Below are positions 1-11,812 of a stretch of 64,000 bases of DNA, piece after piece (positions within the stretch are counted from its first letter, which is position 1; each line of letters starts with the position of its first letter). The DNA comes from Blastomussa wellsi (lineage: Eukaryota; Cnidaria; Anthozoa; Scleractinia; Plerogyridae). The DNA is taken from contig OX393564.1 of assembly GCA_947652115.1 (NCBI GenBank), positions 20,700,990 to 20,764,989 on the forward strand. Reading direction: 5' to 3'. The translations under genes and the position numbers were made by a program. The notes beneath the pieces were generated by a model. It was not told the DNA's origin. It was given only the letters and a program-made list of their open reading frames with translations, and ran no database searches.

Positions 1-496
1 CTAAGGATAATTATGCATAAGGTTCAGTCACTCACTAACACCACTTTGCTTTCATATTATAAATGGACTCGGGTTCAGGAATGTAGCTTGACCCGTTATG
101 AATTAACAGCAAAACTAAAAAATCCAATTCCTCTATGCCAGCTACAGCCATGTAGATTTAGGATTTTCCAATTAAACACAACATCTGGATATTTTTGTCT
201 GCATTCAATTGGGTGTTTATTGGGAAATCTGAAATCCAGATTTAAAAAAACAGATCTGGATTTCCTAATCGAATGCACACTTAGCCGTTTGATACAAAGT
301 TACTGTAGCATTAATGCAAAGCAACACAAAGTGGTTGCCATAAACTCTTGGAAACAAAAGTCCAAAAAGCATGACTTCTAAAGTTTATTATGGATTCAAA
401 TTTGGCAAGATATCTAGATGAAATTTGTATTGTGCACGAAAATTTAAAGAATGTACCGGTAGATATCAAGAATTTGATCATAGTTATGTAACACTT
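1..496. other. No gene seen
   Basis: AT-rich sequence with only short, low-quality open frames. I see no splice-bounded coding segment, RNA gene or clear repeat before the fold-back element that starts at 497. Confidence 0.4.
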
Positions 497-1146
497 TACA
501 GTCAAACCAAGTGAAGCGTACCCCCCTAGAGTACATTAATGAATTGATTATTGGAAAATTGAACCCATTATTCATTTCAAATATTGCATTCGGTTTGAAG
601 ACACGCATCAATGTTCAAATCAAAGTCAAGTCTTGATTGGACTAGGCGAACAAGAGATGCTCCTTACATGGAATTATTGTTTACTTTTCAAAATGGCGGC
701 AAGGAACAAACTTGCATGGTCGAACTCTCGAGCTTGGGAAACCTATTAGACAAATTCAGATGGGAAATTTGTGACTTGCAAGTGACAGCGCGTAATGTTA
801 GGAAGACAACTGGTGATTTTCAACGGTACATACGGAACCTTTAATTATTTTTCCCATGGCGGAAGCGAGCCACGTAAAAATAGTCACGAAAAACGTGCAA
901 GAGCTTCCCCAGAAAACTCTTTTCTTCCCACCATTTACACGAATAAGAATTTCTGCATGTTCTGCGAGATGTAAATAGCCAAGGAAAACTCTCGCCTAGT
1001 CCAATCAAAAATTGTCTTTGGAGTTGAGCATTGATCCGCTCCTTTTCAAACCTAATGCAATATTGAAACGAAAAACGGGTTCATTTTCCCAATAATCAAT
1101 TCATTAATGTTCTCTAGGGGGGTACGCTTCACTTGGTTCGACTGTA
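497..1146. mobile_element. Fold-back non-autonomous DNA element
   Basis: The two ends are inverted copies. TACAGTCAAACCAAGTGAAG at the left answers CTTCACTTGGTTCGACTGTA at the right, with one mismatch. The complementarity continues inward through the stretch around TTAATGAATTGATTATTGG to the inner arms near 633 and 1000 (GATTGGACTAGGCGA / CGCCTAGTCCAATC). The small ORFs inside are not convincing. This is the structure of a MITE or fold-back transposon; the superfamily is not identified, though ends in TACAGT/ACTGTA suggest a TA-type target. Confidence 0.65.
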
Positions 1147-2784
1147 AGAACATCAAATTTCCAAATTTCCAAAGGACACATATCAGACCGGTAGTTCCAA
1201 GACAAAAATACTCTATTGTCTTCATTGTCCAAGACAATTTCTTCCACGCATGCATTCAAAAATCAGTATCTTGGATTACCGGTATTTAAAACAAAAATTC
1301 CATGGACTGATAGTGTCTTTCCACGGATTAACACTGTCACGTCATGTGATTAATTTAAACCAATCAGAATGGTCCGCACCAAGAATTGTGACCTTTGGCC
1401 GCCTCCAAAAAAAGGATCATGGCAATCAATGACGGCTGCCAAAAGTCCCTTATTTAACAGAGAAAATGTTTGAGCTGAGTCTGAACCAACTGACAGTTTA
1501 ACATTGGCCAAGTGTTGTATACCTGCCAACATGTTCTTGTCCAAAGGCGTGAGACCTGTCACCCCGGAGGAGCCTGGATTTCCGAAGATGTCACGATGAT
1601 TTCCGAAAATTTCCGAATATGGACGAAGATTTCCGAAGACGTTTGAAGGTTTCCGATGACATCCCGCAGACCAAAAAGATCGCAGCCTCTGGAAACGAGA
1701 TTTGTGTCCCAGCGACTCGTCCTCAGTGTCTGCTTTCAAAAATCGGAAATTGCGAGGAAAAGAATCGTCATTTATTCATTTTACAGAAAATTTTCGTTTC
1801 TCGCATTGTTTGGAGTTGCATATATTTTTAAATGTGTTATTTAGAGCTATCGCAGCTCACAATTTCCATACAGGCGTGAGAATTTGGTTCATAGGCGTGA
1901 ATTGGCGTGAGATCAAAGTTTTCAGCTCGCAGGCGTGAGACTCACGCCTAAGGCGTGAGAGTTGGCAGGTATAGTGTTGGTGCCTCGCTGCCACAGACCT
2001 CTCAAGTCTCATGGTTTTGCCGACCTCTCAAGTCTCACGGATTTTAGGGCAGTCTCACGGTTTCGAGATGAGATGCAAAAATCTCACGCTAAACAGATTC
2101 ACAAACAAAGAAATACACTTTCCTTCAATATTTTCATTTTTGCCATGTTAAATTGATTTTTCTGGTGCAATATACTGTAGAAATCCACAGTTGCATGACA
2201 TTTGTCAAATTTGGTTGACTCTGGTTGACAAGTCTCATGTCCATATTCAGAGGACATGCCAAACAAGGTTATTGTTACCAGTCTCTCGCATTCTAGTTAC
2301 GTCTCATTCACGTTGTCAAAATGGTGGAAAACGAAGAATATTTATCTGATCACAAATATTTTAAGTTATTGGTAAACAAAAAGGAAATAATTTATCTAGA
2401 TGAACACTTGATTTTAGTTGATAAATATCCCGGTTTTTTTCCCAAATCTCCCAGTTTTTTTACCTTGATCTCCAGGTTTTAGGTCTTTTGGTGTTTAGAG
2501 GTCTGCTGCCACGCAGGTTGGATAAGCGGGAGACCGATATCGACTGACATGTAGATTTTAATACCATTGGTTGACTACTGATTGTCGCTGTGTTGGTTGA
2601 GGGGGTGGGGATGGGGGCTTTACCTACCGGTAAATGACAGTTTACCTACCATTTTGTATACTCCATATGGAGTAAGACCTCCGACCCCTCCCCCCAGGAG
2701 TGCACTTGATCCATTAGTTTCTGTCCGGTTGATTCTTTCTGTGGAGGCAGTTCCCAAACCCCTCACTGTTTAATTTAAACTTAC
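1147..2784. other. Repeat-rich intergenic stretch
   Basis: No gene is supported. The stretch 1560-1660 repeats TTTCCGAAGA-like units. The stretch 1870-1970 repeats GGCGTGAG and its complement CTCACGCC, including a near-perfect palindrome at about 1930-1960. A 129-codon open frame on the minus strand (1350-1739) overlaps this repeat and reads as repeat-derived sequence. Confidence 0.4.
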
Positions 2785-3362
2785 ATGAACATCGCAGGGA
2801 CGTTTGTATCTGCCGAGCAACAGTACAATGCCCTTCATCGCTAGAATCAGCAAACTTCTCCAAGTTTTCTTTCAGTTCTTCCAGTGTGGGTCTGAGGTTG
2901 TTTCTTCTGCTGAACTCCAACAGCAATGTGACGTGTTGAGGGTGTACTTCGCACCCTTCAGTCAAAAACAGGGAAAACACGTCTTCGTCCACATTATCAT
3001 CCGTTCGGTAATTGTATGAAGGTAGGGAAGCCGGAAGACGCGAGCTTTTCGTTTTTCGACGATTTATCCGCGGTTATTTTTACGTCAACCATCCACCAAG
3101 GTTGGGAGAACAGGCGATCGAATCTACCACGTACACGAGTGATGCCTGGCTTCGACACAAAGCGATCGTTTTCGGATACCATTTCATTCATGTTCTCCAC
3201 AACGTTTCGAAGTTTGCGCGAGGGCTTGCAAAGGAAATCGAAGTCTTGATCTTCCAAGACTTCCAAGTCATCGTCATCGCTATCGCTTTCGAAATCAGAA
3301 TCTTCTTTGCGCTTGGTGCTGTCTTTTTCTTTTCTAATAACGTATCCGGTAAAGGATGGCAT
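2785..3362 (-). CDS. First coding exon of an unidentified acidic protein, with apparent frameshift
   Basis: The minus-strand frame opens at an ATG at 3362 and gives about 105 residues with a strongly acidic run (DSDFESDSDDDD) and basic flanks. It then stops at 2997 after LPNG. The overlapping next frame carries good-looking coding sequence that starts near RKTKSSRLPAS and continues through DEDVFSLFLTEGCEVHP and a helical segment, ending at a consensus donor TTCAT|GTAAGT at 2785/2784. Removing a single A from the A5 run on the minus strand (3052-3056) would join the two frames, so an assembly error, an allele or a real break is likely. I do not recognise the family, and later exons are not visible to the left. 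Confidence 0.5.
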
Positions 3363-3675
3363 GATCTAAACGAATAACCTGGAAGAAATAGCTTAAAACC
3401 AGCGAAAGAACGCGGCAATGCGAAATTCACAACAAGCTTTGATGCGCATAAAAGTTTCCCGCGCAAACTACTGGGTATAAACGTTTTCACTGGTCGGGTA
3501 GTGTAGGGTAACATCCCAGTAAGCAATGAATGATTGAAAGGTTAAAATGATAAATTTATACTTATATCGGTTTCTTTACTTATTTACTTCTTTTTAAATT
3601 ATCCTACGTTTTCCTCGTTTATTTATATTTTTACTTCTTAACAACCCGTTTTAGTTTTTAGCTACACTTAACCGG

Positions 3676-3765
3676 CGAGCAGGCTCCGGCTAGACAGGGG
3701 TGGGTCGGGGGCGGTTGGCCACCGTCCCCTACCCACCCCGACCCACCCAACGGAGCCTGTTCACA
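3676..3765. repeat. GC-rich inverted repeat / G-rich hairpin
   Basis: GGGTGGGTCGGGG is followed within about 20 bp by its exact complement CCCCGACCCACCC, and outside these CAGGCTCCG pairs with CGGAGCCTG. The G-rich arm has several runs of three or more G. It stands out sharply in an AT-rich neighbourhood and may be a small fold-back element. Confidence 0.55.
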
Positions 3766-5792
3766 GGCCAAGCTACACTTTGCGGCCACCCCAGAGGTGT
3801 CTCTTTTTCACATTCCTGGTGTCAAAGAAACCAATACTACTGCAGCTGCAGCTACATTTGACGTCAAACACCAATGGTGACCTCGGTCGTCCCCGTTAAT
3901 TAAACACAGATTCGAGAGGGATCAACATTCTGACATCAATTTGGTTGCTGGGAGATGTGTGCCGAGATCCGAGTGTTATCTTTCAGATTTACGTAACCAG
4001 TTGTGGAACACACGGAGATCTTTCAAATCTCGAAAACTCGTTTTGTAGTGCATCGTCGTTCAACACGACAACCTGTATGAAAAGAGGAAAGAACAACGTA
4101 AAAAATGGTTACAAGACTTATTTGCGTATTGATGTTGTTTCTGATGCTTTTCCCGGAAGAGGAAGCGTTCTTGGGAAGAAGACGACGAAGGCGTTGGAAC
4201 CCTCAACCACCTCAGCAATGTGTTGTGTCTGGTATGGTTTCAGAGTAGTTTAAAGTTACATGTAAATGCTATGCAAAAGATGTATGTTTCAGGACGTAAT
4301 CCTTTTAATAGCGTAGAGGTAAAGATTCAAGGGTCATGAAATGATTTTCAATAACATACTGTTGCATTTAAGTGGCACATAGAAGATTAACTAGCAAACT
4401 TAGTGTAATGTAATGTTCATTTTGTTTTGAACACACATTCTTGTTGGATTCGCTGTTATAATTTTATTGTGAGACTGGCGTATAAAAGATGGCTATGATG
4501 TCACGTCACATATTTGCATCATTTTATGTCAATAAACAACATCGATCATTCATGCATTGCATTGCAAGCATGAATTGGCAAGATCCCATTATTCATGCAA
4601 CTTTATGCTCCATGCATGAACGCTCATAACACAAAATTGTATGAATAATCAAGTAAGGAGCCAAACAGAAGTCTTCACAAAATTAAGTTTTTGTGTATAA
4701 ATTATACCGTACTTGCCAGAATTGGTGAGTGCAAGTCTCGAACTCATAACAGGCACAGTTTTTACTTGTTTTTCCAGAGGTGCCAACTTAAAAAAAATGA
4801 AATATGGGAGACTAATTAAAATGCCACTTTTTGATCTTCTAGTTCTCAAAACAGAGTTAAAAATAGAGCTGTGCCAATAATTCATCTACAAAAATATGTC
4901 AAATATTTCAACATTTCCTTCCCAACTTGGCAAAAGAAAGAGTGAAAATTTGTATTCCAAGCATTTTCCTTCATATCTGGGAGATTTGGTGAACTGTACA
5001 GGAGGCAAGGTGCAGGATTGATGTTTATCAAAATATCGTGATATACAGTAATATAATTAGCTTGATAATTGATATTCTGCTATTTTCTTGTTATTTTGGT
5101 AATAACAGATGAGAATGATAATATCCAGAAATCATTTTTTAACACAATGCGCATGTCAAAAAATTACATCAAAATATAATTATCATATGAGATTTCCATG
5201 ATAGTTGCTTTTATCTTGCAAATTCTTTAATTGTCAACTGCAATTATCATAATCACTGACTTAATTAAAAACAGTGGTAAACTGAGATATCAAAGTATCA
5301 CCATCAAATCATTAGAATAGTACTGTATAACGCATGGAAAAGTATATTCCAGAATAGGGAGTTGTATGGTATCATCTATCAGTCTCAAATCTCAGACAAG
5401 AGACTTTATTACGTAACAAAGAAGAGCAGGCACTGGCTGCAGTGATTGCTTGATATATCCTGAGAACATCAACATCCTCCATGTAACTATACAATTTCAT
5501 TGGCATCTACCGGGCATCTACTGTCATTTGATTTCATTGGAGGTGATACTGTCAAATTAAGCTCAGTCACATCAGTTTTCGGCTTTTAATCTAGATTCCT
5601 GTTGAAGGAGTCATATTTTTCTTGCCACTTCCTCGAAGTACTGGTTGAGTCAATGAAATCCTTGCTCACAGGATTTAGTGACTTGACCTCTTTGATATCT
5701 CAGAAAACTGATGGGGATGGAATTGACATAGGATTTGCTGGCGGCATACAAACAGCTTCTGTGTGATTGTCTACTAATGTCTACTAAGTTTT

Positions 5793-5940
5793 TATCAATC
5801 AATCAATCAATCAATACTTTATTTACCCACGTAAGACCTCATGGAGCTTGTTCAAAATACCTACGTGCATCATACATATTAAAAACAACCAAATCAAATA
5901 CATATGTACAAATAAACAATAAAATCCTATAAAAAAATTT
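5793..5940 (-). mobile_element. 3' tail of a non-LTR-type repeat
   Basis: On the minus strand an AT-rich segment ends in AAAGTATTGATTGATTGATT, a tandem TTGA tail. A similar TAAATAAAG-(TTGA)n tail occurs at about 25,500 on the plus strand, so this looks like a dispersed family of retroelement 3' ends. No coding sequence remains. Confidence 0.35.
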
Positions 5941-6685
5941 CTACGTATTGATAGCGTGTTTAAGTAGTAGTATTGGCGCCCACATTGCCGTTTTTGCCTG
6001 ATTTCTTAATTTGGCCACTAGCCCACATGCTGTGGTGTTGACATCTTTGATCTCAGAAAACTGGGAGAGATGCAGATGGAATTGACTGATAAGTACTTGT
6101 GGTGGATTGGGTTTATAAGTCATTTTATTTATCAGCTATGTTTGAATTATCAATAACAGAAAAACTGCTAAAAAAATCACCCAAACCGAAAAACCGCAAT
6201 AAATTTTGATCAAAACCGAAAACCACATACAAACTGTCAAAACCATAATATAACACACTTCAATTTCCAAAAAACCTACTCAAACAATTGGTGACACGTG
6301 GAGCATGTGGACTTATAACTATGTTAGTCATGATATTTGAGGATGCTATGGTCGTGAATCCCAAATGTTCACACAAAAAACAATACTGTGAGGATTAGCG
6401 GGGTCATCTTGTGATTGCAAAAGTCTATACTTGACTTTTCCTCTGAAGACCGCCATCAGTAATCCAGAATCTCACATTGCAGTTTTGAGACCTTATGCGC
6501 CTATCAATCTAAGGCCAGTGGGGAGGGGGAGGTGGAGACCGGGCATATGTGGGGGATTTGACAGTGGTTATTGTCCCATAGCGAGGACTTTTCTAGCAAC
6601 ATTTTGTTGACTTTTAGTTACTATTTTGACAATAGATCTGGAAAGGAGCAGACTAGCAACAATTTTTATAAAAATAACAACACTC

Positions 6686-6712
6686 CGACGAAGGGCTAAC
6701 GCTCGAAACGTC
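6686..6712. repeat. Structured motif near the Penelope-like element 3' end
   Basis: CCGACGAAGGGCTAACGC followed by TCGAAACGTC folds as GACG...CGTC with an inner GGGC/GCTC stem. It resembles a degenerate hammerhead-type core (CxGACGA ... GAAAC ... GTC) on the strand opposite to the element's ORF. Kept as a repeat motif only. Confidence 0.3.
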
Positions 6713-6784
6713 AGCTCTTGAATCCCTTTACGGTGGCCAATTGACATTATAAACCCAGTTGATAAAACCAAATTACATTTGAAA

Positions 6785-6839
6785 CTACGTTTGCAAGACA
6801 TGTTTCGGTCGTTCAACGACCATCTTCAGTTGAAAGTAG
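6785..6839 (-). ncRNA. Hammerhead-ribozyme-like motif of a Penelope-like element
   Basis: Read on the minus strand, downstream of and in the same sense as the Penelope-like ORF. A CUGAAGA box is followed by a perfect five-pair stem II (GGUCG/CGACC with a UUGAA loop), a GAAAC box and AUGUC, so stem III is very short. Flanks CUAC-UUU-CAA and UUG-CAAAC-GUAG can form stem I with an internal loop. One extra U lies between CUGAAGA and stem II, so activity is uncertain. Penelope-like elements are known to carry hammerhead motifs with short stem III. Confidence 0.45.
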
Positions 6840-6969
6840 AATTAATTTGAAGTTACATTTGAATTTATAATATAATGCTAAACAAAGATAACTAACAAGT
6901 GTGAAATAAATTGGGAACCTAACAAAATAGCCAAATGTAACAAAAGAATGTACAATAGTAACATGCTGA

Positions 6970-7854
6970 TTAGAACGAGAGAGTTAAATTAACATGGTAT
7001 AATTGATTGTTTAAAGAAGGTTGCTCCCAGGAGATATGTAACGCTTCTTTTATCTTGACCTGGAATTTTGTGGTCGCATGGTCTATAACTTTGAAACATT
7101 CAGTAGAGCAGGATTTGTGGCATGCCTCAGATTGTTGAAGGTGTTGAAAGATATGTGAGGTCCTGTCCCTGTTTAGGTGTTCGCGAATGCATGTCGAGAG
7201 GTGTCGGCTAGTTTCGCCGACATAGCAAGAATTACAGCTTGCACAGGTAAACTTGTAGACCACATTCGAACGAAGGTCAACAGGCACAGGGTCCTTCACA
7301 CTAAACATGTTACGAATCTTAAAGGAAGAAAAGGCTAGCTTAATATCAAGATTGTTACAATAACGTTTAACTAGTTTACGTAATCGGTTTTGTGCTACAA
7401 TAGAGAAGGGCCCAACATAAGGTAATTTGAAAAAATGTGTAGAATCAGAGGGAGGACTAACAGATATGTTCGAAAGGGTCTGGGTTTTAGTAATATACTG
7501 CCTAATGACCTTCTCAATGATATGACTGGGGAAAAGGTTTTTACGTAAGATTAATAGCAATTTCTTGATGTCCTCATGAAAACCTACCCACGTGTTGTTG
7601 ATCTGGTATGTTCTATCAACTAGGGTCCTGATTAAGCCAAGTTTGTAAGAGAATGGGGTAAAACTAGAATAATTAGTTAATAGACCAGTGAAAGTTTTCT
7701 TACGATAGACCCTGGTAACAGGAGACTGAGGTTGACTGTTGTCAATCAGGACATCCAAAAAGGGGATTTTTTTATCCATCTCTTTTTCCATGGTGAAGCG
7801 TATGTTGGGATGTCTGTCATTGATGTAGTCAAAAAACAAAGTAGCGTCATGTTC
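6970..7854 (-). mobile_element. Penelope-like retroelement, RT C-terminus plus GIY-YIG endonuclease (5'-truncated by gap)
   Basis: The minus-strand frame enters from the assembly gap (residues EHDATLFFDYINDRHPNI at the gap edge) and runs about 294 codons to a stop at 6970. The first part resembles the region after the reverse transcriptase catalytic core of Penelope-like elements (FTMEKE..KIPFLDVL). The last ~90 residues hold a GIY-YIG-type nuclease: YKFTCASCNSCYVGETSRHL then CIREHL, with the paired cysteines typical of this family. The RT active-site motif is not visible and would lie in or beyond the gap. The track start codon is only an internal TTG. The hammerhead-like motif lies 130-185 bp downstream. 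Confidence 0.85.
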
Positions 7855-8054
7855 NNNNNNNNNNNNNNNNNNNNNNNNNNNNNNNNNNNNNNNNNNNNNN
7901 NNNNNNNNNNNNNNNNNNNNNNNNNNNNNNNNNNNNNNNNNNNNNNNNNNNNNNNNNNNNNNNNNNNNNNNNNNNNNNNNNNNNNNNNNNNNNNNNNNNN
8001 NNNNNNNNNNNNNNNNNNNNNNNNNNNNNNNNNNNNNNNNNNNNNNNNNNNNNN
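7855..8054. other. Assembly gap (200 N)
   Basis: A run of exactly 200 N, the usual filler for a scaffold join of unknown size. It truncates the Penelope-like element on its upstream side. Confidence 0.99.
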
Positions 8055-10088
8055 TAGTGAACTTTTTAGCTATTCAGGTGTAATACTGAAGAAGATATTA
8101 CTTGAAACATTTCTGGGTGGCATAATCGCTAATGAGCCCATACATTCTTTGTAAAATTTGGAGTTTTGAAACCCGCGTTACACAAAAGTTATTAAGTGTG
8201 ACGGGCTCATTTTCTTCGGGAGAATTAAACGTGCCATGCTCATACAATACTCACAATACAATTTTTGTAGGTGGATCAAAACCTGATGCCCTTATGCTAA
8301 TGGAAAATATTGTAAACAAACATTCGCCTATCGTTACCCTTCAAACCCCAGATTAGGCCTTGATCATGAATCAGGCTTTCTTTTTTTCTATTAGAAGAGA
8401 GAAGAAAGAAAACCTCTCTGGTCTGGATATTTGCATTCTAAAAAGGCACTTCTTTCCCCGACTTCTAAGTACTATTTATAGTTAATTAGCCCGCGCACGG
8501 GCTATTTAGTTAACTTAACCAAGATTCTAGGTAAGCCATTGTCACTTCCAGGCGCCAACCTCAAAGTAAATTAGTCTTGTTTTATCTGTAACGTGTCGAT
8601 ACGTGCGTAATGCTAGCAATTTAATAATTTTGTATAGCAATATTCACAACACCTAACTCAAGTAAACCATTTGTTTTGAATATTATTTTTCTTTCGAAAC
8701 TAAAATTTCGGATTTTCTGTTTTTTACTTTGGTAGTGGAGAGAGTTATAAAGGATTCAACTACAGAGAAAAGATTTGGGATTATATTTTGGTGTTAGAGC
8801 AGTTTTCAATTGAGTGTCATAAAACCACACCCAAAGTTATCCCTCTGGCCAATCACAGAGGTCACAGACAATCCAATGAACCAATCAAAAGCGAAGCAGA
8901 TACGCGTATCCGGTGAAAAACGCGGGAAAACGTTCACGAGCGAGTCATTATATGTTTTGGCGTTTCTTTCGATTGGAAAGTGGCTCGAATTTATTTTAAA
9001 CCAATCACTACACTCAATTGAAAACCAATACAACATTTTCCGGTTTTATTTTACGTCACTTGTTTGAGAAAACATAGAACGCTATCTATTCGCATTGACA
9101 AAAACGAATCTTAGATTGTCATACCCCACCAAATTACGAACGTTTGATAGATTCGAATAGAAGCTTTTATTTTTAAACTTTTGTAAAACATTCAATTAAT
9201 TTATACGTGAACACTGAAAGAAAAAAGACAACATGGCGTTGCACCTTGAGAATTGCGTTATCGACTGATTAGTAAACAGGGAGCGATTCTTTATGGTTTT
9301 GAACATACTATTGAATACTGCTGTTAGGATCAAACAGAACAAATACGGATCAGGTGATAAATTTATGCAGTGTATAAAGAGAACAAATATCAAAAGTTTT
9401 TCACATTAAATTATTTGTTCATTTTGACAGTCTTGTGTTTATCTAATGAAAAAACACAATCGGCCATTTCAAGTTTATTCGAGGTTTCAAGAGGGCTTAG
9501 GCTTAGGGCTTCGAAAAGTCAAGTAGCAAAACGATACGGGCTCCAAGACAAAAATTTGAGGGCTCTGTGCGTGCGAGCCTGCTGCTCAGCCCCACCTTGA
9601 ATGGGGTCGAAAAATAGCTCGCGATTGCATGCAATCTCCTGTCCCCGGCGAGGGAGGGAAGGAACTGTGGTGGCCTAATAACAAACTTGTCTCCTTATAA
9701 CGTGAAGCAACAGTCAACGCAAAACCCTCCAAATCGCTCAAATTCACCATTTTGAGCCGAGGAACGACAAAATACAACACCTGAGGTAAGTTCACGTTAA
9801 TTCAACCAAAACAAATAAGCATTTAATACTCGAAATAAGTTTTCGATAGTAGGACACTTTCAATGTTCCCATACATTTCTTTATATGTCGAACATATGCT
9901 TGTATGGGTGCCCTGTGAGTCGTCTGGATCTTCGGAGTCCCTAGATTGCAGCCGGCTCACTAGTTGCATCATATTCTTCGCGGGTTTCAGTATTTGTTGA
10001 CCAGCACGAACGTAACGTATAACACGAGCTGTGTACTAGCGTTGCTTTCCCTCCACTTACCCGTAAATTGTGTTGCTTCAGGTAGTCT
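8055..10088. other. Intergenic stretch without a supported gene
   Basis: No reliable coding segment. It contains the fold-back element at 8802-9025. The short frames elsewhere lack domains or splice context. Confidence 0.4.
8802..9025. mobile_element. Miniature inverted-repeat element
   Basis: Ends are inverted copies: GTTTTCAATTGAGTGT at the left and ACACTCAATTGAAAAC at the right, 16 of 16 matching. Internal CCAATCA motifs also recur in both orientations. About 220 bp, no coding capacity, so a MITE-like element. Confidence 0.65.
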
Positions 10089-10337
10089 TTAGTTGTGTGC
10101 CGTCAGCGAGCTGACGTGGTCGTCATTGTTCCAGTCAATGTTTGGCAGAGCATTTCTTTCACAAGCTCTCTTTTGTGCCTTCATAGCGAGAAATTCCTGA
10201 TGTTCTACAAAGCTTTTACATTCATTTTCGTCAACCATTAATTCCTGGCACACCTTTTGGAGTTCGTTACCGTTTGAAGTTAGTTTACCAGAGGAAAACA
10301 ATCGCTTTACTTGTATGCTCGGGAGATAATGGAACAC
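10089..10337 (-). pseudogene. Fragment of an unidentified, possibly transposon-associated protein
   Basis: An open frame of about 80 codons with the readable segment VKRLFSSGKLTSNGNELQ, then a basic helical stretch ending ACERNALPNIDW. The pattern (a short SGKL...NG..L motif, then helices, then a DW motif) resembles a SAP-associated protein family I associate loosely with mobile elements of cnidarians. It is short, lacks a clear start, and ends in a stop, so a decayed fragment is the safest reading. Confidence 0.3.
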
Positions 10338-10652
10338 CCTCGAAATAAGCTAAAACACCGCGTTACCAGCTTGGTGAATTGCTCGTGGTTCTGTTTCCAA
10401 AAACTGTTAGTTCTATTTTATTTTTTGTCATATAAACCCTGTTTTATTCATGTTAAATCAGTCCGGAAATTAATGAGTATAATTTTTAGTGAAATATCTG
10501 TGGTATTTGAATCTTAAAGTCCATTTTTCAGTTGCTCCCTCCCACTTTCCCAGAAATTTACATGTTACCCCCCCTCTCTAAGGCTGGGTTCGCATTGTGT
10601 CCCCCCTCTCGTTTTACTCCCTCCCCCCTCCTGATAGTTATTGCACAGTCCC

Positions 10653-10676
10653 TTAACCCTTTACTCCCCAAGAGTG

Positions 10677-10723
<47 letters not shown>

Positions 10724-10800
10724 AGGGAGACCCCTTGGGGCTTAAAAAACTATCTCCCTTAAAAAAACTATCTCCCTTAACCCTTTACTCCCCAAGAGTG

Positions 10801-10847
<47 letters not shown>

Positions 10848-10915
10848 AGGGAGACCCCTTGGGGCTTAAAGGGTTAAAAAAACTATCTCCCTTAACCCTT
10901 TACTCCCCAAGAGTG

Positions 10916-10962
<47 letters not shown>

Positions 10963-11030
10963 AGGGAGACCCCTTGGGGCTTAAAGGGTTAAAAAAACTA
11001 TCTCCCTTAACCCTTTACTCCCCAAGAGTG

Positions 11031-11077
<47 letters not shown>

Positions 11078-11145
11078 AGGGAGACCCCTTGGGGCTTAAA
11101 GGGTTAAAAAAACTATCTCCCTTAACCCTTTACTCCCCAAGAGTG

Positions 11146-11192
<47 letters not shown>

Positions 11193-11258
11193 AGGGAGAC
11201 CCCTTGGGGCTTAAAGGGTTAAAAACTATCTCCCTTAACCCTTTACTCCCCAAGGGTG

Positions 11259-11305
<47 letters not shown>

Positions 11306-11486
11306 AGGGAGACCCCTTGGGGCTTAAAGGGTTAAAAACTATCTCCCTTAACCCTTTACTCCCCAAGGGTGACTTATAGATTTTACTCTGTCTAACTCCA
11401 GATGATTTTACTCGTCAAAGGGAGACCCCTTGGGGCTTAAAGGGTTAAAAAAACTATCTCCCTTAACCCTTTACTCCCCAAGAGTG

Positions 11487-11533
<47 letters not shown>

Positions 11534-11715
11534 AGGGAGACCCCTTGGGGCTTAAAGGGTTAAAAAACTATCTCCCTTAACCCTTTACTCCCCAAGGGTG
11601 ACTTATAGATTTTACTCTGTCTAACTCCAGATGATTTTACTCGTCAAAGGGAGACCCCTTGGGGCTTAAAGGGTTAAAAAAACTATCTCCCTTAACCCTT
11701 TACTCCCCAAGAGTG

Positions 11716-11762
<47 letters not shown>

Positions 11763-11792
11763 AGGGAGACCCCTTGGGGCTTAAAGGGTTAA
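10653..11792. repeat. Tandem array of ten TTAA-bounded miniature elements
   Basis: Ten near-identical units start at 10653, 10777, 10892, 11007, 11122, 11235, 11348, 11463, 11577 and 11692 (spacing 113-124 bp). Each unit is about 100 bp, begins TTAACCCTTTACTCCCCAAG and ends CTTGGGGCTTAAAGGGTTAA, so it is a fold-back bounded by TTAA. Units are separated by a short linker AAAAACTATCTCCC. The first unit lacks the terminal GGGTTAA. Two units share the variant AACTCCAGATGA. TTAA-bounded inverted repeats suggest piggyBac-type MITEs; the tandem amplification is secondary. Confidence 0.9.
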
Positions 11793-11812
11793 AAAACTAT
11801 CTCCCTTAAAGG

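Larger units (their letters stand above)
3363..6680. other. Intergenic stretch without a supported gene
   Basis: AT-rich sequence with only short open frames. Contents I can name are the GC-rich hairpin at 3676-3770 and the repeat tail at 5793-5940. The 102-codon frame at 3945-4253 has no recognisable domain and no splice context. Confidence 0.4.

Noticed and set aside
1350..1739. 129-codon minus-strand gene
   Set aside because: It overlaps repeated TTTCCGAAGA-like sequence and a repeat boundary; no domain and no consistent exon structure.
3945..4253. 102-codon plus-strand gene
   Set aside because: No recognisable motif, no splice or promoter context, and composition like the neighbouring non-coding DNA.
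10653..11792. Possible CRISPR array
   Set aside because: The repeats are ~100-bp fold-backs with a constant linker and the genome is eukaryotic; there are no unique spacers or cas genes.
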